Part shown: positions 53,490 through 62,860 of the stretch, piece after piece | How positions within the stretch are numbered: the stretch's first letter is position 1 | Layout of the letters: each line of letters begins with the position of its first letter | Notes under the pieces: model-generated | Databases searched by the model: none | Seen by the model: the letters and a program-made list of their open reading frames with translations, nothing else | What the model was told of the DNA's origin: nothing | NCBI RefSeq assembly: GCF_011303555.1 | Contig: NZ_CP049868.1 | Span: 6,312,639-6,376,638 of the forward strand | DNA: 64,000 nt | Reading direction: 5' to 3' | DNA from: Pedobacter sp. HDW13 | Lineage (GTDB): Bacteria; Bacteroidota; Bacteroidia; Sphingobacteriales; Sphingobacteriaceae | Translations under genes and position numbers: made by a program

Positions 53490-53826
53490 AACGGTTTTGA
53501 TTAGTTAATGATTGATTTCGGTGTTTAAGCTTTTCCAGATATTGATCAACCGATTCGGGTTCAACAATGCTGGAACTGATCTCAACACCATCAGCGAGTT
53601 CTTCTACTGCTGATATTCCCCCAACACCGATAAACTTCCACACCACTTTTTCTCCTTTACAGTTATTAAATGGTGGGTTAAAATTTACTGCATTTAATCT
53701 GGCTTTATCCAATGCTTCCAATTGCCCGCCAGCTTGTATTAAACGCGTTTGTTCATTAAATTGTGGTGCATGTTTTCCTGCACCACAAATTACCTGGAAA
53801 ATACAATTTACAGCAAACCATTTCAT
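53479..53826 (-). CDS. DUF4288-like small protein
   Basis: A 115-aa soluble protein (MKWFAVNCIFQVICGAGKHAPQFNEQTRLIQ...) with two Cys near the start and a conserved-looking W-FIGVGGISAVEELADGVEI core that fits DUF4288. It overlaps the kinase gene by 11 nt and follows the LiaF-like gene. Its position between a membrane sensor partner and the kinase suggests a role in the same signalling module, but this is inference. Confidence 0.78.
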   Translation of the reverse strand: MKWFAVNCIFQVICGAGKHAPQFNEQTRLIQAGGQLEALDKARLNAVNFNPPFNNCKGEKVVWKFIGVGGISAVEELADGVEISSSIVEPESVDQYLEKLKHRNQSLTNQNRFDN

Positions 53827-53847
53827 AGGCGATGATTTTAATTAACA

Positions 53848-54621
53848 TTAAAAACTTTTTATCTCTATTCCTCCAAACAAGGCTGTACCACTTAAAATCA
53901 GCGTTTTCTGCATTTCGCTTACCGGCATGGTATGTGCGCGCTTATCTTCAACGCTACCAAACAATGCGGTTACATTCGATTTGATTGCCCAGTTTGGTGG
54001 TACAATTAATTTAATGCCTCCAAATACTGCAGTTACATCAAGTGAAACCGTATCCGCAAAATCGGCCTGGGTCATTACAATATCCGCGCCTCCAAAAACA
54101 GCTGAAATATCGCCCCCCTGAAAGTTTTTAGAATAAACCGTTTGATGGCTTCCACCAAAAACAGCCAATACATCTATAATATCGTTGTTGTTTGCCGTTT
54201 TATCGTAACCAAAAGTTGTCTGATCAACATACTTTTCTTTCCTATCTTTCCTGCGCCTGCCAAACAAGCCTTCTTCTTTAAGTGAATTCTTGGGTCTGAA
54301 GATTAAAAAGCCTCCCACTATTACCAGTCCAAGACCTAAAGCGTATTTCGAAAGATCGAAATCAAGGCCCATATTATCAAGGGTATTGTAAGACCCGATT
54401 AAAACCAGTATCAACCAACCTATACCCCTAAAGTTACGGCGTGCACCAATAAAAAGCCCGAGTACAATTAAAAAATTAGACCAGCTAAATATCCAGCGTG
54501 GAATATCGAGTCCCATATTGTTTAACAAAAAAGCAAGCCCGATGATGACTATCAGTACGCCACTCCAAACCCTTCCAGAGTTTTTAATGTGGCTATTATC
54601 GTTTATATTAAGATTTTCCAT
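53848..54621 (-). CDS. LiaF-like membrane protein (DUF5668/LiaF C-terminal domain)
   Basis: A 257-aa protein with four N-terminal membrane segments (VWSGVLIVIIGLAFLLNNM, WSNFLIVLGLFIGA, GWLILVLIGSY, ALGLGLVIVGGFLIF) and a C-terminal repetitive beta domain containing AVFGGSHQTVYS, ISAVFGGADIVMTQADF, VTAVFGGIKLIVPP and VTALFGSVEDKRA. This is the LiaF-type cell-envelope-stress layout. It is first in the operon with DUF4288, LytS kinase and LytTR regulator. LiaF proteins inhibit their kinases in Firmicutes; an equivalent role here is possible but unproven. Confidence 0.87.
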   Translation of the reverse strand: MENLNINDNSHIKNSGRVWSGVLIVIIGLAFLLNNMGLDIPRWIFSWSNFLIVLGLFIGARRNFRGIGWLILVLIGSYNTLDNMGLDFDLSKYALGLGLVIVGGFLIFRPKNSLKEEGLFGRRRKDRKEKYVDQTTFGYDKTANNNDIIDVLAVFGGSHQTVYSKNFQGGDISAVFGGADIVMTQADFADTVSLDVTAVFGGIKLIVPPNWAIKSNVTALFGSVEDKRAHTMPVSEMQKTLILSGTALFGGIEIKSF

Positions 54622-54753
54622 TTGTGTTGCATTATTTAATAACCAAAAGTATCGATAAGATTAAGAGCAGCCTATATGGCCAGTGCAGAAAATGGATAAA
54701 AGGCGGTAAATAACCTCATTTTATCGGTGAAAATTATTTTGTTACTTTGAAAT

Positions 54754-55626
54754 ATGAAATTCCTCCTGATTATTATTGGCCTGGCCATTGGCAACAACCT
54801 CTGCGCACAGGATATGAGCAGCCATTATAAAATTTTCGATGTAAAAAAACAAAAAAAGGTAACGCTGGATGATATAATTTCTGACATGGACAATGCAGAT
54901 GTGCTTTTTTTCGGCGAAGACCACAACGATTCGGTTGGGCATTACCTTGAAGCTGAAATTTTCAAAAAACTAAGTAACAGGTACCCGCAAAAAACAGCTT
55001 TATCGTTAGAGATGTTTCACACAGATGTGCAACCCGTGGTAAATGAATACCTGGCAGGATCGATTTCGGAAAAGAACTTTATTAAAGAAGGCCGTGCCTG
55101 GGGAAACTATAGTGACTACAGGCCTTTGATAGAGCAGGCCAAAAAGCTAAAGCTACAGGTAATTGCGGCAAATGCAGCTGCACGCTATAGCAACGCAGTT
55201 ACTATGGGTGGTTTAAAGGCTTTAGAGAACCTACCTAAAAGCTCGCTCAGTTTTTTACCTCCACTCCCTATCGATACGGCACAAGGCAAATATTACGATA
55301 AATTTACAGCAACTCTAGGTGGCCATAATATGGGTTCGATGAAAATTTACCAAACACAAAATTTATGGGATGCAACCATGGCCTGGTCTATCGGTAAGTT
55401 TGCCAAATTGAATAAAGGCACTAAGATACTGCAACTTAACGGGCGTTTTCACAGTGACGAAAAACTGGGTACCCTGGCCAGACTGGCTCAATTCAATCCA
55501 AAATTAAAAATATTAAATATTTCTTCTTTTCCTGATGAAAGCTTTGGGCAACCAGATTGGGAAAAATTTAAAAACCTGGGCGATTATATTATTATTACCG
55601 ACCCTGGTGTTAAAAGAAGTTATTAA
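54754..55626 (+). CDS. ChaN-family (DUF399) heme-binding/uptake protein
   Basis: A 290-aa exported protein with a signal peptide (MKFLLIIIGLAIGNNLCA). The ChaN fold is indicated by ADVLFFGEDHNDSVGHYLEAEI, TALSLEMFHTDVQPVVNEYLAG, LIEQAKKLKLQVIAANAAARY and the late strand ILQLNGRFHSDEKLGT. ChaN-type proteins bind heme as stacked dimers in some bacteria and relate to the TIKI/Cofac_haem domain. A role in iron or heme handling is likely by family. Single gene, closed by the hairpin at 55630. Confidence 0.85.
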   Translation: MKFLLIIIGLAIGNNLCAQDMSSHYKIFDVKKQKKVTLDDIISDMDNADVLFFGEDHNDSVGHYLEAEIFKKLSNRYPQKTALSLEMFHTDVQPVVNEYLAGSISEKNFIKEGRAWGNYSDYRPLIEQAKKLKLQVIAANAAARYSNAVTMGGLKALENLPKSSLSFLPPLPIDTAQGKYYDKFTATLGGHNMGSMKIYQTQNLWDATMAWSIGKFAKLNKGTKILQLNGRFHSDEKLGTLARLAQFNPKLKILNISSFPDESFGQPDWEKFKNLGDYIIITDPGVKRSY

Positions 55627-55629
55627 AAA

Positions 55630-55662
55630 AAGCTCCGCAGGCGGGATGAATCTGCGGAGCTT
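55630..55662. terminator. bidirectional terminator (chaN / mscL)
   Basis: An 11-bp stem AAGCTCCGCAG / CTGCGGAGCTT with an 11-nt loop lies between convergent genes. Confidence 0.85.
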
Positions 55663-55667
55663 ATATG

Positions 55668-56104
55668 TTAGGCTTTTGTTTTCAGCAAATCTCTGATTTC
55701 CGTTAAAAGCACTTCTTCTTTTGTTGGTGCAGGTGGCGCAGCTGCCGCAACCGCTTCTTCTTTACGTTTCATTTGATTAATGGCTTTAACCATCAGGAAG
55801 ATTACCAATGCCAGTAAAAGAAAATTGATGGCTACGGTTATAAAGTTACCATAAGCAAAAATTGCTGCACCATCTATTTTTTTGGCATCAGCCAATGCTG
55901 TTCCTTCTGGCACAGCCCCCGCAGTACTACGTACATGTTGCTAAAATCGGGTTTACCTATAATTGCAGCAACAACAGGCATTACCAAATCGTTAACTACA
56001 CTATCGATTATTTTTCCGAAAGCACCACCGATAATTACCCCTACGGCAAGGTCCATTACGTTGCCTTTTATGGCAAACTCTTTAAATTCTTTTGCAAATC
56101 CCAT
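55668..56104 (-). pseudogene. mscL: large-conductance mechanosensitive channel MscL, frameshifted
   Basis: MscL opens under membrane tension to release solutes during hypo-osmotic shock. The N-terminal frame (56104 down to about 55917) holds the signature MGFAKEFKEFAIKGNVMDLAVGVIIGGAFGKI and the first membrane helix. The C-terminal frame (to 55668) holds FAYGNFITVAINFLLLALVI (second membrane helix) and the cytoplasmic helix EEVLLTEIRDLLKTKA. The frames meet at the five-G run at 55916-55920 (read as C on the + strand); six G would give RGAVPEGT and a 145-aa MscL of normal length. This is the same one-G loss as in mqnC and the M16 gene. Confidence 0.9.
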
Positions 56105-56266
56105 TTTAAATTAAGTTTTAGTTTTTTATTAAAATTAGCAAACTTTAATTTGAATCCAAATGTTTAGGAAATAATTTAAAAACCGAACATATCAACAGCA
56201 TTTAGGCCAATTCAGGAAAATATCTGAAATCTATTGTTTATTTTTGCCCATTCTTTTATATATACT

Positions 56267-57739
56267 ATGCTAAAGCAACACCTACAACAAAAATTATTAC
56301 AAAAGTTATCACCACAGCAAATACAGTTTATTAAGCTGTTGCAGGTGCCTACTGTTGCTTTAGATACCCGTGTAAAAGAGGAGCTTGAAGAAAATCCGGC
56401 ATTGGAAGATCCTAGTTTAATGACCCAGGATGAGCCCAAAAGCGAATACGATGATTTAAATGATAGTCCGGATGATTACGAACAATCATCAGAAGACACC
56501 AGTATGGATGAGTTTAATGTGGATGATTACCTGCAAGACGACTCGGTCAACGATTATAGCACCAATTATAATAATGGTGATGATGATGAAGAGAAAAAAG
56601 AAACTCCAATTGCCATTGAAAGTACTTTTTTCGAAAGTTTACAAGAACAGCTAGATCTTATTCCCCTATCTGACCAGGATTTTATTATCGGTAAACAGAT
56701 TATAGGCAGTTTAGATGACGACGGCTACTTACGTCGTCCGCTGGGTTCGATGATTGATGACCTTGCTTTCTCTCAAAATGTAATGGTTGAAGAGGAAGAT
56801 GTGCTCGAAATGTTAAAGTTGATTCAAAGCTTTGATCCTCCGGGCATTGGCGCCAGAGACCTTAAAGAATGTTTACTAATCCAGTTAAAACGTAAAGATA
56901 CGCACAACCCCATTATTGTTAAAGCAATGAACGTGGTAGAAAATTATCTCGATGAATTTACCCGTAAACATTATGACAAACTGGAAAAAAGTTTAGGCTT
57001 AGACAGCGAGGAGCTTAAAGAAGTGGTGAGCGAAATATTGCGTTTAAACCCTAAACCAGGTGATGCCAATCAGGTAACGACCAAGCAGATGCAGATTATC
57101 CCCGATTTTCACATCAGCAATAACGATGGCGTACTGATTTTGACCTTAAACTCTAAAAACGCCCCTGAACTAAAAGTAAGCCGCTCTTACCAGGAAATGT
57201 TTGAGCATTACGATAAGGCTTCGTCAAAAGATAAAAAACTAAAAGAGGCCGTTCAGTTTGTAAAACAGAAACTGGATTCGGCACGGTGGTTTATTGATGC
57301 CATAAAACAGCGCCAGCAAACCTTGCTAAAAACCATGAATGCCATTATGCATTATCAGTATGAATATTTTTTAACGGCTGATGAGCGTAAAATGCGCCCA
57401 ATGATCTTAAAAGATATTGCCGATAAAATTGATATGGATATTTCAACCGTATCACGTGTGGCCAACTCTAAATACGTGCAAACCGAATTTGGTACTTTCC
57501 TGTTAAAATCTTTCTTCTCAGAAGCTATCCAAACTGAAAACGGCGAGGAAGTTTCCAACAAAGAAGTTAAAAAGATATTGGAAGATTGCATTGGTAACGA
57601 AGATAAGCGTAAACCTTTAGCAGACGAGAAGCTAACCGAAATATTAAAGGAAAGAGGTTACAACATTGCCAGAAGAACAGTTGCCAAGTACCGTGAGCAA
57701 ATGAACATCCCTGTGGCTCGTTTAAGAAAAGAACTTTAG
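56267..57739 (+). CDS. rpoN: RNA polymerase sigma-54 factor
   Basis: A 490-aa sigma-54. Region I (MLKQHLQQKLLQKLSPQQIQFIKLLQ) with its Gln/Leu pattern, an acidic region II, the core-binding region, the HTH, and the RpoN box ARRTVAKYRE near the C-terminus are all seen. ATG 56267 was chosen over an in-frame start at 56234, which would add a hydrophobic leader. A TATTTTTG box lies upstream (56239-56246). Sigma-54 needs enhancer-binding activators; none is in the window. Confidence 0.96.
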   Translation: MLKQHLQQKLLQKLSPQQIQFIKLLQVPTVALDTRVKEELEENPALEDPSLMTQDEPKSEYDDLNDSPDDYEQSSEDTSMDEFNVDDYLQDDSVNDYSTNYNNGDDDEEKKETPIAIESTFFESLQEQLDLIPLSDQDFIIGKQIIGSLDDDGYLRRPLGSMIDDLAFSQNVMVEEEDVLEMLKLIQSFDPPGIGARDLKECLLIQLKRKDTHNPIIVKAMNVVENYLDEFTRKHYDKLEKSLGLDSEELKEVVSEILRLNPKPGDANQVTTKQMQIIPDFHISNNDGVLILTLNSKNAPELKVSRSYQEMFEHYDKASSKDKKLKEAVQFVKQKLDSARWFIDAIKQRQQTLLKTMNAIMHYQYEYFLTADERKMRPMILKDIADKIDMDISTVSRVANSKYVQTEFGTFLLKSFFSEAIQTENGEEVSNKEVKKILEDCIGNEDKRKPLADEKLTEILKERGYNIARRTVAKYREQMNIPVARLRKEL

Positions 57740-57740
57740 G

Positions 57741-57821
57741 CAGTTGGCAGTTTTAGATTCCGGTTTTCAGTTATAATTAATATCTGAAATTATTGAATTG
57801 TAAACTACCAACTGAAAACTG
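57741..57821. repeat. short-word inverted-arm spacer (CAGTTGGCAGTTTT type)
   Basis: CAGTTGGCAGTTTT and GGTTTTCAGTT on the left face AAACTACCAACTGAAAACTG, the inverse complement of CAGTTTTCAGTTGGTAGTTT, on the right. It sits between convergent rpoN and PorP/SprF genes. Confidence 0.65.
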
Positions 57822-57823
57822 AC

Positions 57824-58834
57824 CTACCACATTTTAATGTACGAAGGAACTTTGTAGATATTGTTAAGCATTAAGCCCAAAACAATTTCATGGCTACCAT
57901 TGCTTACTTGATTTAGTGCAGAGGTAGAAAAATCGTACGAATAAGTCAGATTAACCATCTTACCGATATTAAATCCAGCCATGGCCGAGAAAGAATCATC
58001 TTTGCGGTAGCTGCCTCCCAACCAAACTTTATCTTTAAAGGCCAGCTTCATATTCAGATCGACTGATACTGGTGCTGGCGAAACATATTTAACCATTACA
58101 GAAGGAATTGCCGAAATTTCGTCATCTACAAAAAACTTATAACCTGCTGTAGCAAAATAATGCGGCACTTCTTTACCTAAATTGTAGCTGTTTTCTCCTG
58201 TAAAGCTCAACTTTTGAGGCAAAATCTGCTGTACCGATACACCGGCAAACATACGTGCGCCATATAACCACAAACCGATACTTAAATCAGGCTTAACCTG
58301 ATTAATCAATGCCCTGTTTAAAGCGGGATCGTAAGGTGCATCGAATGTTAAGGCGTTAACATCGAGCGAAATGCTCGAAATCCCTGCCGCAACACCAGCC
58401 GACAGGTTAAAATTATTGCTCAGCTGCAAATGATAAGCGTAAGTTACATTGGCATCCAATCTTTTTACCGGCCCCGTTTTATCGAGGACTGCCGTTACAC
58501 CCATACCATGATGTGAGGGCGACGACATGTAATTCTGCATATAATTGCGGTCCATTGGGTTTCCGGTTTGTTCAGGGAAAGCCGTAAGCGCATTACTCCA
58601 CAACTGGTTATCGCCCAATGCCCAGTGTGCCGATACAAAAGAAGTTTGGGGTGCATCGGTAATCCCCGACCATTGTTTGCGGTAACCTCCTTTAAAATCG
58701 ATGTAGTTTTCAATTCCGGATAGTGCCGGGTTTAACAGGTACTGATTAAAAATGTACTGGGTATACTGAGGTTTTTGCTGCGAAAAGGCAGTAAATGAGA
58801 CAAAAAACGCTAATATGATGATGAGTTTCTTCAA
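57824..58834 (-). CDS. PorP/SprF family type IX secretion membrane protein
   Basis: A 336-aa outer-membrane protein with a Sec signal (MKKLIIILAFFVSFTAFS). The PorP/SprF hallmark follows: QKPQYTQYIFNQYLLNPALSGIENYIDFKGGYRKQWSG, then beta-barrel strands (VTYAYHLQLSNNFNLSAGV, MVNLTYSYDFSTSALNQV). Such proteins help deliver type B-signalled cargo of the type IX secretion system. It starts 2 nt after the giant CHU_C protein, a dedicated cargo-partner pairing. Confidence 0.93.
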   Translation of the reverse strand: MKKLIIILAFFVSFTAFSQQKPQYTQYIFNQYLLNPALSGIENYIDFKGGYRKQWSGITDAPQTSFVSAHWALGDNQLWSNALTAFPEQTGNPMDRNYMQNYMSSPSHHGMGVTAVLDKTGPVKRLDANVTYAYHLQLSNNFNLSAGVAAGISSISLDVNALTFDAPYDPALNRALINQVKPDLSIGLWLYGARMFAGVSVQQILPQKLSFTGENSYNLGKEVPHYFATAGYKFFVDDEISAIPSVMVKYVSPAPVSVDLNMKLAFKDKVWLGGSYRKDDSFSAMAGFNIGKMVNLTYSYDFSTSALNQVSNGSHEIVLGLMLNNIYKVPSYIKMW

Positions 58835-58836
58835 TT

Positions 58837-61800
58837 TTATCTGATTATAGTCAACGGACCGGTTATCGTTTTACGACCGTTTCTTGGGTTGATAATATAG
58901 TAATAAACACCGACAGGTAAGGGATTATTCTGATAATTCCCATCAAACGGTACTTTATAGCCATCGCTAAAAAATACCCTGTTGCCATTACGGTTAAAAA
59001 CTTCTACAGTTGCATTAGGATAAGATTCTAAATATTTAATGATCCAGGTATCGTTTACGTTATCGCCATTAGGCGTAAAGGTATTTGGCGGGGTAAGTGC
59101 CTGCAACACTTTAACCAAAACTTTTGAGGTGGTCGAACAACCATCAGGCTGTGTGGTTGCGGTAAGTGTATATTCGGTATCCTGACCTGGTGAGGCAATT
59201 GGATTTAGCACGTCTGTTTTATTTAATCCAACTGCAGGCAACCACTGGTATTTTAAATTAGTGCCCTGCGCAGTTGCCGGAAGCTCAATCTGTCCGCCTG
59301 CCAAAATATAAATTAATGTACCGGCATCTGCTATTGGCGATGCGTACACCTCAATTTCTTTACTAATGGGAGAAGAACATCCATTTGTAGCTGTAAAAGT
59401 ATAGGTAATGGTATGACGACCTACGCCTGCAATTTTAGGATTAAAGGTACCATCTGCTTTAATTCCATTGCCTGAATATACACCTGTGCCAGGCATTTCT
59501 TCTTCCACTTTTTGTGTGACCTGAGTAATTAAAACCGTACCATCGGCTTCACAAACCGCAGGCATATCGGCAAATTCCAATTGTGGCACGGGTTTAAGCG
59601 TAAGGGTTTTATCTATAAATTTAAAACATGTTTCGCCTGTATAAGCCACTAACCGGATGGTGTAAGGGCGATCGGTTGTACCACCAAAACTATCATACTT
59701 CAATACAATGTCGCTATCATCCGGATAGGAAATGGTTTTATAAATGCTACTTTCCCTGCCGAAATCTCTATAAATCTCAATTTTGGTAATTTTACTACCC
59801 TCAAAAGTTGTCGATCTGTTTTTGATAATCACATCATCACTTACACACACATTATTGGTTACGATATCTAAATCGGCCTCTTTTACAGATCCGTTTACAG
59901 TAAAAGTTTTCGAAGTTGACACCTCACATCCGTCCTGATTTTTAACGGTTAGGGTTACAATGTAATCGCCTGTGGCAGCGTAGGTAAAAGCACCGTCAAA
60001 ACCTGTAGAAGTTGCTAAAGGATTATTATTATCATATTTCCATACTGCAGTTAAACCTGTTGTGGTTCCATCTGCATTTTTGGTGGTATTTTTAAACCGT
60101 GCTACACCATCTGCCAAACAAAAATCAGGCATTATAAAATCAGCTATTTGAGGATTAATTACAGTTACACTTTTAGGCTTTGGTACACTCACGCAACCTA
60201 AATCGCTCACTGTTGTCAGCGTTATGGTATAATTGCCTGTTGCGGCATATTTATGAACGGGAGGTCTATTATTCGCTACTTTCACTTCCGCTGATCCATC
60301 TCCAAAATCCCACCTCCATTCTACAATGCTACCAGGACTTTCGATGGTTGATTTTTCAGTTAATATCACAGGCAAATCCACACATAAACCTTTAACATCA
60401 AAATCAGAAACAGGTTGAGGGTTTATTGTGATTTCCTGAAATTCAGAAACCTTTGAGCATTTAGAATCTGTAGTGGCGGTTAAAATAACTTTGTAAACAC
60501 CTTTACTAATGTAGGTATGAACGGGGTTTTGCTCTGTCGATGTATTTCCATCGCCAAAATCCCATAACCAGGTATTAATTGTACGTGTATCAGAATTAGA
60601 AGTACTTATATCTTTAAAAGGTATCGGCGAGTTAGCACAATTAATTTTTTCTACTTTAAAATCGGCAGTTGGCTCCTTATCAACCGTAAAATCGGCAACA
60701 AGTTCTTCCGTGCTGCCACAATCATCGGCTGCAGGTTTAGTAGCGGTTACCTTAAACTGATAATCGCCGGGAACATTATATTTAATTTCGTTCGGGTAAA
60801 AATAGGTGTAGTAAGTCACCCCATTATCCGTAAAATTAGAAACAGCAACTGGTGCAATCTGGCTTATCAGTCCATCCCCATTTTGCACATCCCAATCCAA
60901 ACGTACAGGTTGGTAAGGCAAATTAATTTTGAGTTTGATAACTTCGCCCAAACAACCACTCGTAACATTTTTTCCTGTCGCTTCGTTTTGAGGCTGAAAA
61001 GTAAAATTTTGAATATTTGCCCCTGCCAGGTATGCATAGGACTCTACATAACCGTAACCATAAGCTATAGCCGAAAATCCTCCAGCGGCTGTTAGCCGAT
61101 GCTGATCTTTTGAATCAAAGGTTACATCTATAATTGCGTAACTGTATTCGTTATCAATATTTACAAAACCTGAAACGGGATTACCATCTAACCTAAGTGA
61201 CGGGATATCGACAGTTTTAATAATTACATTAATAAAGAATTTAGCAATATTAGTGGGTACACCTCGCAATTTAGAATATACAGTAATATTACTTAATGTT
61301 TGTTCTACTGGGTTTAACACCGTTATTTCAGGATCACCTTCATAAGGGTCATTTCCACTCTGGTTTACCTGTGGCCGGTTATTTAAATTACAAGTTTGCG
61401 AAGTTTGATACTGTGCTACCGAAATGGGCTTAGAACCCGAAATTACATTGGCTGAGGTAGAGAAAAATGTTACTACTGCGCCTTTATTGTATGGATTACT
61501 AAGTGTTGTACCATTGGCATTGGAAGTACTGCCATTAACCGTTAAAACAGTATTATCTTCTGATACAATTACCCTGATTACATCGGTATTACCATGAATG
61601 GTATTGTAAAAAGGTGCAGTTACAAAATTTCTCCCCCAGGCTGTGACCGGAAACAATTGTTGATAAAGGTTATCTCCTCCACTTGCGTTACGACTACTCC
61701 CTTGCTCACAAAAAGAAGCCCAGGTATTACCAGAGAATACAGCTATTGATTTACACCCCTTGGTTGATTTGATGTGACTTCCGGATAAATCATCTCTAGC

Positions 61801-62391
61801 TTGAAACTGGTAAATCTGTCCCTTATTGAGCTTTATTGTAAAAGTTTCATTTGCATTATGTTTTGAGTTTCCAGTCTTAGGGGTAATTTCTATATCAGTA
61901 TCATCTTCGGTAGCCAATATGGTAAACTGTGCATAATAGCCATTGGTATTGGTACTTTGATAACTGTAAGTATAATATTCTTTGCCGAGTGTATTTGTGG
62001 GTAATACCAACGTACCTCCTGTACGGGCATTGAAAGAAATTACGCTATATAGAGATATTGGCGATGTTGTAACTACATGTATTCCTTTATCACTTTCGAT
62101 AACATCACTTCCGTCAATATAAACAGGACGACTATTTGGATCAATAATTACCGGGAGACAAGTATTTGCGGCAATACTGCCACTTGCCACAATCGCACTT
62201 CCTATGTAAACCGTATAAGTTGTTGCTTTATCGGCAGATAAAAACAATGTTAGTTTGGAAGAAGTTCCATTGGCATGCCCGCTATACGTCACCCAAAAAT
62301 CTTTCCCTTTGTTTGATGTATTCTGCGAAAAAACAGCACCTGCCTTAAAGAGCAAAAGAAAAAACACAACCAATAACCAATGCCTGCTCAT
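58837..62391 (-). CDS. T9SS type B cargo: IgGFc-binding, PKD and CHU_C domain protein
   Basis: An 1184-aa secreted protein with a signal peptide (about residues 1-22). An IgGFc_binding-type N-terminal domain (GKDFWVTYSGHANGTSSK..., about 25-450) precedes three PKD-like domains (WLWDFGDGNTSTEQNPVHTY, WRWDFGDGSAEVKVANNRPP, and AVWKYDNNNPL). The C-terminal CHU_C/type B sorting domain includes PPNTFTPNGDNVNDTWIIKY and VEVFNRNGNRVFFSD. It is likely surface-displayed or secreted by the T9SS, with adhesion or matrix roles. The adjacent PorP/SprF is its probable partner. Confidence 0.93.
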   Translation of the reverse strand: MSRHWLLVVFFLLLFKAGAVFSQNTSNKGKDFWVTYSGHANGTSSKLTLFLSADKATTYTVYIGSAIVASGSIAANTCLPVIIDPNSRPVYIDGSDVIESDKGIHVVTTSPISLYSVISFNARTGGTLVLPTNTLGKEYYTYSYQSTNTNGYYAQFTILATEDDTDIEITPKTGNSKHNANETFTIKLNKGQIYQFQARDDLSGSHIKSTKGCKSIAVFSGNTWASFCEQGSSRNASGGDNLYQQLFPVTAWGRNFVTAPFYNTIHGNTDVIRVIVSEDNTVLTVNGSTSNANGTTLSNPYNKGAVVTFFSTSANVISGSKPISVAQYQTSQTCNLNNRPQVNQSGNDPYEGDPEITVLNPVEQTLSNITVYSKLRGVPTNIAKFFINVIIKTVDIPSLRLDGNPVSGFVNIDNEYSYAIIDVTFDSKDQHRLTAAGGFSAIAYGYGYVESYAYLAGANIQNFTFQPQNEATGKNVTSGCLGEVIKLKINLPYQPVRLDWDVQNGDGLISQIAPVAVSNFTDNGVTYYTYFYPNEIKYNVPGDYQFKVTATKPAADDCGSTEELVADFTVDKEPTADFKVEKINCANSPIPFKDISTSNSDTRTINTWLWDFGDGNTSTEQNPVHTYISKGVYKVILTATTDSKCSKVSEFQEITINPQPVSDFDVKGLCVDLPVILTEKSTIESPGSIVEWRWDFGDGSAEVKVANNRPPVHKYAATGNYTITLTTVSDLGCVSVPKPKSVTVINPQIADFIMPDFCLADGVARFKNTTKNADGTTTGLTAVWKYDNNNPLATSTGFDGAFTYAATGDYIVTLTVKNQDGCEVSTSKTFTVNGSVKEADLDIVTNNVCVSDDVIIKNRSTTFEGSKITKIEIYRDFGRESSIYKTISYPDDSDIVLKYDSFGGTTDRPYTIRLVAYTGETCFKFIDKTLTLKPVPQLEFADMPAVCEADGTVLITQVTQKVEEEMPGTGVYSGNGIKADGTFNPKIAGVGRHTITYTFTATNGCSSPISKEIEVYASPIADAGTLIYILAGGQIELPATAQGTNLKYQWLPAVGLNKTDVLNPIASPGQDTEYTLTATTQPDGCSTTSKVLVKVLQALTPPNTFTPNGDNVNDTWIIKYLESYPNATVEVFNRNGNRVFFSDGYKVPFDGNYQNNPLPVGVYYYIINPRNGRKTITGPLTIIR

Positions 62392-62647
62392 TACCTATCA
62401 GCTTTATTGAAAAACGTTATACATGTTTGTTTGATTAGATATGCAATATACTATTAATCAAAGTACATGAAAAAAAATTAACATTTTTTTTAGCAAGAAA
62501 TTACCATTTCGTGTAATAAACTCCAGGGGTTATGTAAAATTTTTGCACAAATAAAATGTGGTTTTTATAAAATTAAACGTAATAATGAAGCACAAGTAAG
62601 CTAATATAAAGAAAGATTTCACCTCAAATCAATTACACAATTAATAT

Positions 62648-62860
62648 TCAGCTGTTGTTTTCGTCAGATTGGTTACCACTGCCATACTTAGCCGAAAAAT
62701 CTTTGGCCTTTTCATCAGCAATAGTATCGTTATGGTCTTCGGGTTCCAGGTTTTCATCTAAACGATCGTTCCAATCATTTATTCCTTTAGCGGGATGTTT
62801 GATATGTTCTTCTGTAAAATCAGCCTTTGATTTTGCGAGATCTTGTTTTTGATTTTCCAT
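62648..62860 (-). CDS. small hydrophilic hypothetical protein
   Basis: A 70-aa protein rich in Asp, Glu, Asn and Lys (MENQKQDLAKSKADFTEEHIKHP...GSGNQSDENNS) with no Cys and no hydrophobic segment, so probably disordered. I know of no family. It lies alone, between the T9SS cargo and tatA on the same strand. Confidence 0.65.
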   Translation of the reverse strand: MENQKQDLAKSKADFTEEHIKHPAKGINDWNDRLDENLEPEDHNDTIADEKAKDFSAKYGSGNQSDENNS

